Numbered from the stretch's first letter, positions 1 through 5,660 are shown. The stretch: DNA of 6,006 nt from DATDYA01 sp035289165 (GCA_035289165.1 DATDYA010000023.1:1-6006); one strand, 5' to 3'. The notes: generated by a model not told the origin, from the letters alone. Numbers and translations: made by a program.

Positions 1-96
1 AAAGTCAAGTGCCAGGGTGTTAATAAGTTTAGCATGATTATTCTGTCAGCACATAATATGTGGGAAGTATTTAAAGGGTTGTGGAAATTGGCGTAA
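1..96 (+). CDS. 3' end of an unidentified gene, possibly transposase C-terminus
   Basis: Frame 1 is open from the window edge to a TAA at 94-96 and gives 31 residues. The other two forward frames are closed within 36 bases. A perfect hairpin terminator begins 15 bases after the stop, which supports a real gene end. The peptide has a pattern of the type G-V-x-K-F ... L-S-A-x-N-M ... F-K-G-L, which recalls the extreme C-terminus of DDE transposases of the IS5/IS1182 kind (G-L-x-K ... L-x-A-x-x-x-N-L). That resemblance is from memory and rests on very few residues, so the function is essentially unassigned. The gene is convergent with the GrpB-family gene to its right. Confidence 0.45.
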   Translation, partial: KVKCQGVNKFSMIILSAHNMWEVFKGLWKLA

Positions 97-110
97 TTGA
101 AAACGAAACA

Positions 111-149
111 AAATAAAATTACCCCAGATAAACTGGGGTAATTTTATTT
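111..149. terminator. Bidirectional intrinsic terminator between convergent genes
   Basis: Positions 111-127 and 133-149 are perfect reverse complements (17 bp) around a 5-base loop. The stem has an accccag/ctggggt core flanked by A-rich and T-rich arms, so a U-rich tail follows the GC core when read in either direction. It lies 15 bases after the stop of the rightward gene ending at 96 and 34 bases beyond the stop of the leftward GrpB gene, the right place to serve both. Confidence 0.85.
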
Positions 150-153
150 AGAG

Positions 154-169
154 CTCCTTAGTAAAGGAG
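154..169. repeat. Small hairpin after the GrpB stop
   Basis: A 6-bp inverted repeat (ctcctt / aaggag, loop of 4) lies between the GrpB stop codon and the main terminator. A second small dyad (acaag / cttgt, 176-190) overlaps the stop codon itself. Both would be in the 3' untranslated region of the GrpB message. No function can be assigned; they may add to termination or 3'-end stability. Confidence 0.35.
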
Positions 170-182
170 GTTAGAACAAGTT

Positions 183-680
183 TTACTTGTTTACTTGCCC
201 AATAAAGACGGCCTTTGCCTTCGTATACTTATCTCTATTTGTAAATTTAGTAGCCAAATCTAATTTAAGTTTTTCGTATTTTTTCGCCAACTTTATATTT
301 CTGTTAAGCACATCTCTAAAGTTAATGTATTTATTCCAAATATTTCCTTTGTATTTCACTAAATGAACATAAGTTGTCCTACAATCTTCTGGACCTTTTG
401 TAAAAAATTTGTTAAATTTTGATCCTCTGTTATTGTGATATTCAAAACCTAGTTTTTTTAGTTTAGTTATGTATAGATGATAATTTTTAATTTTATCAAT
501 GCCGACCACAATGTCAATAATTGGTTTGGCTACAATATTTGGGATAGCCGTACTCCCCACATGTTCAACATAAATATCCGGAATTACCTTTAAAAGTTTT
601 TCTTTTTCTTTTTGGAAAAAAGTAATCCAAGATTTTTGGTGAGGAACAAGCTTAATTGTTTTCCTTTTAAGTCCTAACAT
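183..680 (-). CDS. GrpB/UPF0157-family protein (nucleotidyltransferase fold)
   Basis: The 165-residue protein has the hallmarks of the GrpB (UPF0157) family: the N-terminal strand with P-x-x-x-x-W, the EHVGSTAIP block (residues 39-47), KPIIDIVV (52-59), a Y-x-H-L-V block, and the C-terminal F-R-D-x-L ... Y-x-x-L-K ... Y-T-x-A-K segment. Length is normal for the single-domain family. GrpB proteins share the nucleotidyltransferase fold (G-S then D motif), but a substrate is not established for most of them. I chose the ATG at 680. The frame extends to a TTG at 704, but a candidate promoter (691-719) overlaps that extension and would give a nearly leaderless message at 680. The gene is very AT-rich (a hand count of 241-360 gives 25% G+C) and lysine-rich, unlike the genes to the right, which suggests a different origin. 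It is monocistronic. Confidence 0.88.
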   Translation of the reverse strand: MLGLKRKTIKLVPHQKSWITFFQKEKEKLLKVIPDIYVEHVGSTAIPNIVAKPIIDIVVGIDKIKNYHLYITKLKKLGFEYHNNRGSKFNKFFTKGPEDCRTTYVHLVKYKGNIWNKYINFRDVLNRNIKLAKKYEKLKLDLATKFTNRDKYTKAKAVFIGQVNK

Positions 681-690
681 ATTATAGGTA

Positions 691-719
691 ATCTTATCAC
701 CCAATTAACTTTTGGGCAA
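691..719 (-). promoter_or_regulatory. Possible promoter of the GrpB-family gene
   Basis: On the minus strand, TTGCCC (714-719) and TAAGAT (691-696) are separated by 17 bases. Each matches the sigma70 consensus at four of six positions. A start site about seven bases downstream would fall near 684, only a few bases before the ATG at 680. The match is modest and the region is AT-rich, so chance is possible. A TATAAT immediately before the ATG looks better as a hexamer but would start transcription inside the gene. Confidence 0.35.
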
Positions 720-763
720 CATCATAATTAGGGTCTATAACAGTTCTGCTCACACTTATGGGT

Positions 764-796
764 AAACAAAAAACTACGCTTGTTGAGCGAAGTTTT
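764..796 (-). terminator. Intrinsic terminator of tRNA-Gly
   Basis: Just beyond the tRNA 3' end, 786-796 pairs with 770-780 (aaaact, one A/A mismatch at 776/790 on the plus strand, then cgct) around a 5-base loop. On the minus strand the stem ends in a run of T residues (773 down to about 767). It lies 7 bases after the mature tRNA end and upstream of the GrpB gene, so the tRNA appears to be a separate transcription unit. Confidence 0.65.
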
Positions 797-802
797 ACGG
801 TG

Positions 803-873
803 AGCGGGTAAGGGGAATCGAACCCCTGGCAACAGGTTGGAAACCTGTGGTATTACCATTATACGATACCCGC
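803..873 (-). tRNA. tRNA-Gly (anticodon UCC)
   Basis: The minus strand folds into a full cloverleaf of 71 nt. The acceptor stem pairs GCGGGTA (873-867) with TACCCGC (810-804). The D arm contains TATAATGGTA. The anticodon arm is ACAGG-TTTCCAA-CCTGT, which places UCC at positions 34-36 and so reads GGA (and GGG by wobble) glycine codons. The T arm carries GGTTCGATTCC. The discriminator base is U, as expected for bacterial tRNA-Gly. The CCA end is not encoded (the next bases are CACC), so it must be added by CCA-adding enzyme. Overall it closely resembles E. coli glyT. Confidence 0.97.
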
Positions 874-884
874 AAAGTGAAATC

Positions 885-913
885 ATTTTAACCAAAAAGA
901 AGGGAGAAGTCAA
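885..913 (-). promoter_or_regulatory. sigma70-type promoter of tRNA-Gly
   Basis: On the minus strand, TTGACT (908-913) and TAAAAT (885-890) are 17 bases apart, each five of six to consensus. The predicted start near 878 leaves a leader of about 5 nt before the tRNA 5' end at 873, typical of a tRNA gene. Confidence 0.8.
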
Positions 914-924
914 TAGGAATTGAA

Positions 925-953
925 TTGGCAAACCAAGTCCGGTGTGCTAGAAT
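925..953 (+). promoter_or_regulatory. Extended -10 promoter of the three-gene operon
   Basis: TTGGCA (925-930), a 17-base spacer and TAGAAT (948-953) preceded by TG-C form an extended -10 sigma70-type promoter. Transcription should begin near 960, about 17 bases before the ATG at 977. This decides the start codon of the next gene, because the in-frame TTG at 920 lies upstream of the promoter. The -35 elements of this promoter and of the divergent tRNA promoter are only 11 bases apart. Confidence 0.75.
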
Positions 954-976
954 ATACCCATCATTTATTAGTTATT

Positions 977-2470
977 ATGGTTGACAATAATTCATTAGAA
1001 AGCCTGAATTTTAAGCTTTTGCCACCGCCGGTAAATCTTCCGAAGTACGCCAAGAACCAGATGGCGCAGGCTTCGTTTTTTGCGCAAACTAATTTTGCCC
1101 AAGGGCTTTATCGCTATAAAGATGTTTTTGGCATTAAACGAGAAGACCGGAAGCGCCACATGTACATTGTTGGGAAAAGTGGTATGGGTAAAAGCAAACT
1201 CCTCGAAAACCTTATTCGTTTTGATATCTCTTACGGTTTTGGTTTAGCAGTTATTGATCCGCACGGAGACCTTGTAAAACAGATATTGGAATTTATCCCA
1301 GAAAAACGATTGAACGACGTGGTCTATGTTAATCCGGGAGACACCGAGTGTGCTATATCCTTTAATCCGTTTGCCCAAGTTCCGGCTGAATACCGTCAGA
1401 TTGTCGCTCAAGGGTTAGTAGAAATATTCAAAAAGCAGTTTGCCAGCACTTGGACACCGCGCATTGAACACTTGTTCCGTTTTGCTACGCTTGCTACTTT
1501 GGAAAATTCGGATGGCACTTTGTATGGATTTTTACAATTATTAACCGACCCACATTATCGCCAACAAGCGATGAAACACGTCACAGATGAAGTGGTCAAG
1601 AGATTCTTCACAGTCGAATTTGCTGGTTTTACGCAGAAATATGATCAGGAAGCAATTACTCCTTTAACTAATCGCCTCGGTCAGTTTTTTGCTGACCCAC
1701 TTCTTCGTGCAGTATTTTCCCAAAAAGAAAGTAAGATTGACTTTGAAGAAATAATGAACCAGAAGAAGATTTTGTTGATTAACGCCTCGAAAGGTACTTT
1801 GGGCGAAGAAAACAGCGCGTTGTTTGCTACGTTTTTCTTAACAAAGATAAACCAGACGGCCATGGCGCGGGCCAAGATACCGGAGAAAGAACGTAAGAAT
1901 TTTTATCTGTACGTCGATGAGTTCCAGAATGTGGCGACAAAGTCTTTTACCTCGTTATTTTCTGAGTCACGTAAATACGGTATTAATATTACCGTTGCCA
2001 ACCAATACCTGGCCCAAATCCCCGAAGATTTACAAGAAGCCATTTTTGGCAATGTTGGCACGCTCATTGCTTTCCGGGTAAGTGGTGCGGATTCAGAACG
2101 TTTGTCACAAGAATTTCAGCCTTTAGTTGAACCAAAAGATTTAACGAATATTGGAGGGCGTGAATTTTATATCAAGATGTCTGTTGAGGGGAAAGTGACC
2201 ACGGCTTTTTCAGCCACTAGTATGGACGTAATAGAAGTAAATCGTCCAGAAAGAATTAACCAGGTAATTGAAGAATCCCGGAAAAAGTTTAGCCGACCGA
2301 TCGCCGAGGTTCTGGCTCCGGTAATGAACGACGAGGTTGAAAAGGACGAAGAAGAAGAAGATTTTGAAGATGAAGAGGAAACAAAAGAAGAGTCCGATCC
2401 TTTCATGCCGTTATCCGACGGAGATGTTGAGAAAAAAGATAAGCTCGAGGACATGTTGCCTCCCATTTAA
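977..2470 (+). CDS. Soluble VirD4/TraG-like type IV coupling ATPase
   Basis: The 497-residue P-loop ATPase belongs to the FtsK-HerA / VirD4-TraG group of hexameric DNA pumps. Visible motifs are Walker A GKSGMGKS (66-73), the VIDPHGDLV segment typical of TraG/TraD-like proteins (92-100), Walker B FYLYVDEF (309-316), the motif after it with A-N-Q-Y-L (341-345), and A-F-R-V-S-G-A-D-S-E-R (365-375). The middle part (about 130-260) is probably the all-alpha insertion. There are no N-terminal membrane helices such as VirD4 uses to dock at the membrane. The last 45 residues are a low-complexity acidic tail (E/D-rich, about 453-473). No relaxase, VirB4 or channel gene is in view, so a role in conjugation is unproven; DNA uptake, chromosome handling or plasmid transfer are all possible. 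The ATG at 977 is preferred to the TTG at 920, which precedes the predicted transcription start. It is first in the operon, 12 nt before the next ATG. Confidence 0.85.
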   Translation: MVDNNSLESLNFKLLPPPVNLPKYAKNQMAQASFFAQTNFAQGLYRYKDVFGIKREDRKRHMYIVGKSGMGKSKLLENLIRFDISYGFGLAVIDPHGDLVKQILEFIPEKRLNDVVYVNPGDTECAISFNPFAQVPAEYRQIVAQGLVEIFKKQFASTWTPRIEHLFRFATLATLENSDGTLYGFLQLLTDPHYRQQAMKHVTDEVVKRFFTVEFAGFTQKYDQEAITPLTNRLGQFFADPLLRAVFSQKESKIDFEEIMNQKKILLINASKGTLGEENSALFATFFLTKINQTAMARAKIPEKERKNFYLYVDEFQNVATKSFTSLFSESRKYGINITVANQYLAQIPEDLQEAIFGNVGTLIAFRVSGADSERLSQEFQPLVEPKDLTNIGGREFYIKMSVEGKVTTAFSATSMDVIEVNRPERINQVIEESRKKFSRPIAEVLAPVMNDEVEKDEEEEDFEDEEETKEESDPFMPLSDGDVEKKDKLEDMLPPI

Positions 2471-2482
2471 TACTTCTAGAGT

Positions 2483-4201
2483 ATGTCGAACACCCCGAAG
2501 TTCAAAGTTCTTTTGGACGAATATTACACTAAAGAAAAACCCGGTGAACGAATATGCGCGGAAACCGGAACGAAGTTTGTCGTGAGCCAACGAGAATTTG
2601 ATTTGTACAAGAGTTTGGACATGCCGCTACCCATGGTTGCCCCCTGGGTACGTTTTCGTCGCCTGCGTTCTTTTATGGCTGGTTTTGATTTGTTTAAGCG
2701 CCAAACCGATTCCGGAGAATTACTAATCTCCATGTATGACCCGGAAAGTCCAGCGAAACTCTGGCCGAATAAAGAATGGTTTTCAGATAAATTTGTAGCG
2801 ACTGATTATGCCCGTGATTGCGACACTAGCCGCAGTTTTTTTGATCAATACAAAGAATTTTCCTGGAATATTCCACGGCCAGCGATAAATCAAGATCCAA
2901 ACAGTGAAAACAGCGCCTGGGCGCTGTATGACTTGCAGAGTCGCGACTGTTATTTTGTTTATGGTGGTTTAAACAGCCAGGGATTAAATTATTCAGATTT
3001 TTGTGCTGATGCGAAGTACTCGACCGATTGTACGGCATTGGTTAATTCAGAGTGGTGTTACGAAGCAGTGCAATGCACGGATTCTTCACATATTTTTTAT
3101 TCAGAGCGGTGCGAAGCGTGCTTGGAAATGTATTTTTCCTACCAGTGTGAAAGTTGCTCGTATTGTTTTGGGTGTACTAATTTGGTCCACAAAAAATATT
3201 GTTGGTTTAATGAACAACTGACAGAGGGGGAGTATAAAAAAAGATTGGCCGCCGTGGACTTTAAAGACTCCCGCGTGGTTCACGAGTGGGAGAAAAAGGC
3301 CCATGAATTTTGGGAGAAAGCTTATCATTTGGCCGGGCAGTGTTATACGAGCGAGGACGTTGTGGGTGACCAGTTGGGAAGCTCGCGGGATGTCTTTGGT
3401 GGTTATGCGTATAATGCCCAACACTCCTACAATGTTTTTGATGTCTCTCATCTTCGGGATTGTTTGGATGTTACAACTTCATCGGGGTCAGAACGCTTAG
3501 TAAATTGTGTCAGTATTGTCCCAAGTTATGACCTAAAGATGTGTTTAAGCTGTAGTAATTGTTTGGATGTTGAATACTCGGAATTTTGTTATTCCTCCGA
3601 ACATTGTTTCGGCTGTGTTGGTTTACGCCACAAAAAGTTTCACATTTTTAATAAAGAATATTCGGAAGAAGAATATTGGCGGAAAGTAGATGAGATTAAA
3701 TGTACCATGTTAAAAAGTGGAGTATATGGCAATTTTTTTCCTTATTCTTTGTCCTTCTTCGCTTACAATACTACCCACGCCAATGTTCTTTACCCTTTAA
3801 ATGAAGGAGAAATTAAAAAGCTTGGAATGTGTTATTATGATTTTGCGGTGGAAAAGAACGAGGTGGGGGCGGATGTCAGTGAAATTCCGGAAAAATTAGA
3901 TGAGGTGAGAGATAATATCATACAAAAAGTGTTTAAATCACGGATTAATGGTCGAGCGTTTCGAATCGCTAAGCCGGAATTAGATTTCCATCGTCAGATG
4001 GGGCTGGCATTGCCTCACGAACACCCCATTGTTCGTCGGACTAGACGAAGCGATGCTTTTCGGTCGTTTTCCCTTTATCCAAATGTTTGTTCCAACTGTC
4101 AAAAACGAATTTGGTCCAGGCTTCAGCCGGGAAGGCAGCTAAAATTGGTGTGTGAGGATTGCTATCGTAAACTTGTTTATGCTGGGAGCGAAGCGGTTTA
4201 A
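2483..4201 (+). CDS. Cys-rich duplicated-module protein with C-terminal zinc finger (CPR family)
   Basis: The 572-residue protein contains 29 cysteines (5%) and no signal peptide or membrane helix, so it is probably cytoplasmic. The N-terminal part (about 20-150) has the W-x-x-x-x-W-F-S-D ... DYARDCD ... SFFDQ region seen in a family common in Patescibacteria, sometimes mislabelled CaiB/BaiF. Then come two related modules, residues 153-255 and 301-402. Each begins with SRD, contains many spaced Cys and aromatic residues, and ends with CFGC-x2-L-x-HKK then F-N and an E-E/G-E-Y motif. The C-terminus holds a two-pair zinc site, C536-x2-C539 and C557-x2-C560, treble-clef or zinc-ribbon like. The spaced Cys repeats resemble a beta-solenoid stabilised by metal or cysteine ladders, which is an inference. 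The molecular function is unknown. The gene lies 12 nt after the ATPase stop and 14 nt before the thioredoxin-CcdA gene, so co-transcription is likely. No Shine-Dalgarno is visible. Confidence 0.8.
   Translation: MSNTPKFKVLLDEYYTKEKPGERICAETGTKFVVSQREFDLYKSLDMPLPMVAPWVRFRRLRSFMAGFDLFKRQTDSGELLISMYDPESPAKLWPNKEWFSDKFVATDYARDCDTSRSFFDQYKEFSWNIPRPAINQDPNSENSAWALYDLQSRDCYFVYGGLNSQGLNYSDFCADAKYSTDCTALVNSEWCYEAVQCTDSSHIFYSERCEACLEMYFSYQCESCSYCFGCTNLVHKKYCWFNEQLTEGEYKKRLAAVDFKDSRVVHEWEKKAHEFWEKAYHLAGQCYTSEDVVGDQLGSSRDVFGGYAYNAQHSYNVFDVSHLRDCLDVTTSSGSERLVNCVSIVPSYDLKMCLSCSNCLDVEYSEFCYSSEHCFGCVGLRHKKFHIFNKEYSEEEYWRKVDEIKCTMLKSGVYGNFFPYSLSFFAYNTTHANVLYPLNEGEIKKLGMCYYDFAVEKNEVGADVSEIPEKLDEVRDNIIQKVFKSRINGRAFRIAKPELDFHRQMGLALPHEHPIVRRTRRSDAFRSFSLYPNVCSNCQKRIWSRLQPGRQLKLVCEDCYRKLVYAGSEAV
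2939..3247 (+). repeat. Cys-rich module, copy 1 (residues 153-255)
   Basis: This is the first copy of the internal protein-level duplication. It starts SRDCYF and holds C156, C174, C183, C192, C198, C210, C213, C222, C225, C228, C231 and C240. It closes with CFGCTNLVHKKYC and an E-x-x-Y-K-K-R-L end. The duplication is visible in protein but is too diverged to stand out as a DNA repeat. Confidence 0.6.
3383..3688 (+). repeat. Cys-rich module, copy 2 (residues 301-402)
   Basis: This is the second copy. It starts SRDVFGG and holds C327, C342, C354, C357, C360, C369, C375 and C378, with CFGCVGLRHKKFHIFN and an EEEYWRKV end. It has fewer cysteines than copy 1 (8 against 12), and the position of C240 in copy 1 is a histidine here. 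Confidence 0.6.
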
Positions 4202-4215
4202 CTCCCGAAGTTTTT

Positions 4216-5427
4216 ATGAAATTTAGAAAAATACTTTTTACTATTATTTTAACTTTAGGTTTTTTAGTTTACCCCTTTGTCGCATTTGCTGGGGAGACGG
4301 AAAAGTTAAATATTTATTTTTTCTGGGGTGAGGGGTGTTCTCATTGTGCGGCCGAGAAACCTTTTTTAGCCCAGATGGCAGGAAAATACAGCCAGGTAGA
4401 GATAAAAGATTTTGAATTATATAAACACCCAGAAAATGTAAGGCTGGTAGAAAAAGTGGCAGAGGAATTAAACGCTAGAGTTAGTGGGGTTCCGTTTACG
4501 GTTATTGGTGATAAATATTTTGTGGGGTTTGATGAAGCCCTTAGCCCCAGTCGTATTGAAGAACAAATTAGTTATTGTTTAACCAATACTTGTTCAGATA
4601 GTGTAGCGGAAGTTATCGGTGCTAGAGAGTCAGATAAACAAAGTCAGTCTGTTCAAGACAATAAAAACGAAGTCATACCAAAAAAATTGAAAGTGCCGTT
4701 TTGGGGGGAGATAAGCACGGCCAATTTTTCTTTACCGGCGATTACGATTTTAATCGGTGTACTGGACGGGTTCAACCCTTGCGCGATGTGGACCTTGTTA
4801 TTTTTGATTTCACTTTTAATCGGCATGCAAAATCGGCGACGAATGTGGATTTTGGGTTCGGCTTTTATTATTGCTTCAGCGGCGGTGTATTTTCTATTCA
4901 TGGCGGCTTGGTTAAACCTAATCATATTTTTAGGGTTTATTATTTGGGTAAGAATCGGAATTGGTCTAGTGGCCGTGGGAGGTGGGGCCTATAACCTGAA
5001 AGAGTATTTTATTAATAAAGAGGCGGTTTGCAAGGTAACTAACACTGAAGAGAGAAAAAAGGTGTTTCAGCGATTAAAAGAAATAACGCAAGAAAAAAGT
5101 TTTTGGCTAGCTTTAGGTGGTATAATTTTGCTGGCTTTTGCGGTAAATTTAGTGGAATTGGTCTGTTCAGCTGGGTTCCCAGCTGTCTATACGCAAATAT
5201 TGGCTTTAAGTAATTTACCGGCCTGGCAGTATTATGGTTATTTACTGTTGTATATATTGTTTTTCTTAATTGATGATCTGTTTGTGTTTTTGGTAGCCAT
5301 GACTACACTTAGGATAACGGGTATAACTTCAAAGTATACGCGTTATTCCCATTTAATTGGTGGTATTTTGATGCTTTTAATTGGTCTAATATTGATTTTT
5401 CGTCCGGCCTGGCTAATGTTTGGATAA
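4216..5427 (+). CDS. Thioredoxin-CcdA/DsbD-like membrane thiol reductant transporter
   Basis: The 403-residue protein has a signal peptide (residues 1-25, A-F-A before G26), a thioredoxin-fold domain (about 30-125) and a CcdA/DsbD-type membrane domain (about 174-400). The thioredoxin active site is C41-S-H-C44, with a cis-proline at G-V-P93. The membrane domain shows six likely helices (about 175-203, 209-231, 234-256, 296-324, 337-361, 376-398). The two redox cysteines expected for the family are C189 in DGFNPCAMW and C317 in ELVCSAGFPAVY. By family knowledge, the membrane part takes electrons from cytoplasmic thioredoxin and passes them to the outer-facing thioredoxin domain, which reduces disulfides in exported proteins. 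The domain order is the reverse of DsbD's C-terminal thioredoxin. A second cysteine pair, C121/C126, lies in the linker. It is last in the operon, 14 nt after the previous stop, and is followed at once by a terminator. There is no strong Shine-Dalgarno. Confidence 0.88.
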   Translation: MKFRKILFTIILTLGFLVYPFVAFAGETEKLNIYFFWGEGCSHCAAEKPFLAQMAGKYSQVEIKDFELYKHPENVRLVEKVAEELNARVSGVPFTVIGDKYFVGFDEALSPSRIEEQISYCLTNTCSDSVAEVIGARESDKQSQSVQDNKNEVIPKKLKVPFWGEISTANFSLPAITILIGVLDGFNPCAMWTLLFLISLLIGMQNRRRMWILGSAFIIASAAVYFLFMAAWLNLIIFLGFIIWVRIGIGLVAVGGGAYNLKEYFINKEAVCKVTNTEERKKVFQRLKEITQEKSFWLALGGIILLAFAVNLVELVCSAGFPAVYTQILALSNLPAWQYYGYLLLYILFFLIDDLFVFLVAMTTLRITGITSKYTRYSHLIGGILMLLIGLILIFRPAWLMFG

Positions 5428-5437
5428 AGTTAAAAAA

Positions 5438-5471
5438 TAAAAAGCCGAGTAATTAATTACTCGGTTTTTTT
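5438..5471 (+). terminator. Intrinsic terminator of the operon
   Basis: A perfect palindrome at 5445-5464 (ccgag ... ctcgg, 10-bp arms as DNA) is flanked by A residues on the left and a run of T residues at 5465-5471. It starts 18 bases after the TAA at 5425-5427. It should end the three-gene transcript and insulate the next gene. Confidence 0.9.
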
Positions 5472-5489
5472 GTAACTTTTTTATTGGCG

Positions 5490-5515
5490 ATGTGTAAAGT
5501 TATTATAGTACACAT
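5490..5515. promoter_or_regulatory. Inverted repeat upstream of a promoter, operator-like
   Basis: ATGTGTA (5490-5496) and TACACAT (5509-5515) are perfect 7-bp inverted arms with a 12-base spacer. They sit just 3 bases upstream of a -35 element at 5519. The centre-to-centre distance of the arms (19 bp) would put them roughly two helical turns apart, as for a dimeric regulator. No regulator gene is in view and chance cannot be excluded. Confidence 0.4.
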
Positions 5516-5518
5516 TGC

Positions 5519-5547
5519 TTGACGCTTCGTTGGCCTTGCTTTACAAT
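5519..5547 (+). promoter_or_regulatory. sigma70-type promoter upstream of the secreted-protein gene
   Basis: TTGACG (5519-5524) and TACAAT (5542-5547), each five of six to consensus, are separated by 17 bases. The predicted start is about 5552-5556, giving a leader of about 110 nt before the ATG at 5666. It lies after the operon terminator, so the downstream gene has its own promoter. Confidence 0.75.
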
Positions 5548-5549
5548 AT

Positions 5550-5660
5550 GCCCACTTTAATTTGGAGAGAGGCAAGAGAATCAAATTCAAATGCTTGTAG
5601 CACCTAAAAATTTTAGCAATTTTAAAACAAGCGCACTTGGCAGGTGGGCTTTTATTTTTT
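5550..5660 (+). ncRNA. Structured leader, candidate attenuator or small RNA
   Basis: The region between promoter and ATG holds several complementary segments. P1 is GCCCACTT (5550-5557) with AGGTGGGC (5642-5649), allowing one G-U. P2 is aatttg (5559-5564) with caaatt (5582-5587). P3 is gcttgt (5593-5598) with acaagc (5627-5632). A terminator-like hairpin uses 5629-5636 with 5644-5651, so it competes with both P1 and P3. Such mutually exclusive pairing is what a transcription attenuator or riboswitch would show; an independent small RNA of about 105 nt ending at the U tract is the other reading. I do not recognise a known riboswitch class. One weakness is that the predicted start site (about 5554) would remove part of the 5' arm of P1. 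Confidence 0.4.
5629..5660 (+). terminator. Terminator-like hairpin directly before the ATG
   Basis: AAGCGCAC (5629-5636) pairs with GTGGGCTT (5644-5651) with one G/G mismatch and a 7-base loop, followed by a T-rich run (TTTTATTTTTT, 5650-5660). It stands between a good promoter and the next gene, only 5 bases before the ATG at 5666, an unusual place for a plain terminator and suggestive of attenuation. Confidence 0.5.

Noticed and set aside
164..365. AAGGAGG (164-170) followed by a TTG-started frame on the plus strand
   Set aside because: The frame is antisense to the 3' part of the GrpB gene, the AAGGAGG is one arm of a small hairpin, and the translation has no recognisable features.
681..686. 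TATAAT directly before the GrpB ATG (minus strand) as its -10 box
   Set aside because: Transcription from it would begin inside the coding region; the pair at 691-696/714-719 fits the ATG better.
1..873. Integration att repeat of the tRNA-Gly 3' end
   Set aside because: I found no second copy of the tRNA 3' end between 1 and 800; any distal site would lie outside the window.
728..931. Minus-strand frame of 67 codons
   Set aside because: It runs straight through the tRNA-Gly gene, its promoter and its terminator; it is not a plausible protein gene.
920..976. In-frame extension of the ATPase gene to a TTG at 920
   Set aside because: It contains the predicted -35 and -10 elements (925-953), so it would lie upstream of the transcription start; the ATG at 977 fits better.
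2337..2585. Plus-strand frame of 82 codons spanning the ATPase end and the next gene's start
   Set aside because: It is a lysine-rich shadow of the acidic E/D tail read in another frame; both real frames cover it.
3101..3451. Minus-strand frame of 116 codons inside the Cys-rich gene
   Set aside because: It is fully antisense to a well-supported gene, with no start signal and no family resemblance.
2483..4201. The name CaiB/BaiF (CoA-transferase) for the Cys-rich protein
   Set aside because: This label is found on relatives in databases as I recall, but the sequence shows no CoA-transferase features; Cys modules and a zinc finger dominate.
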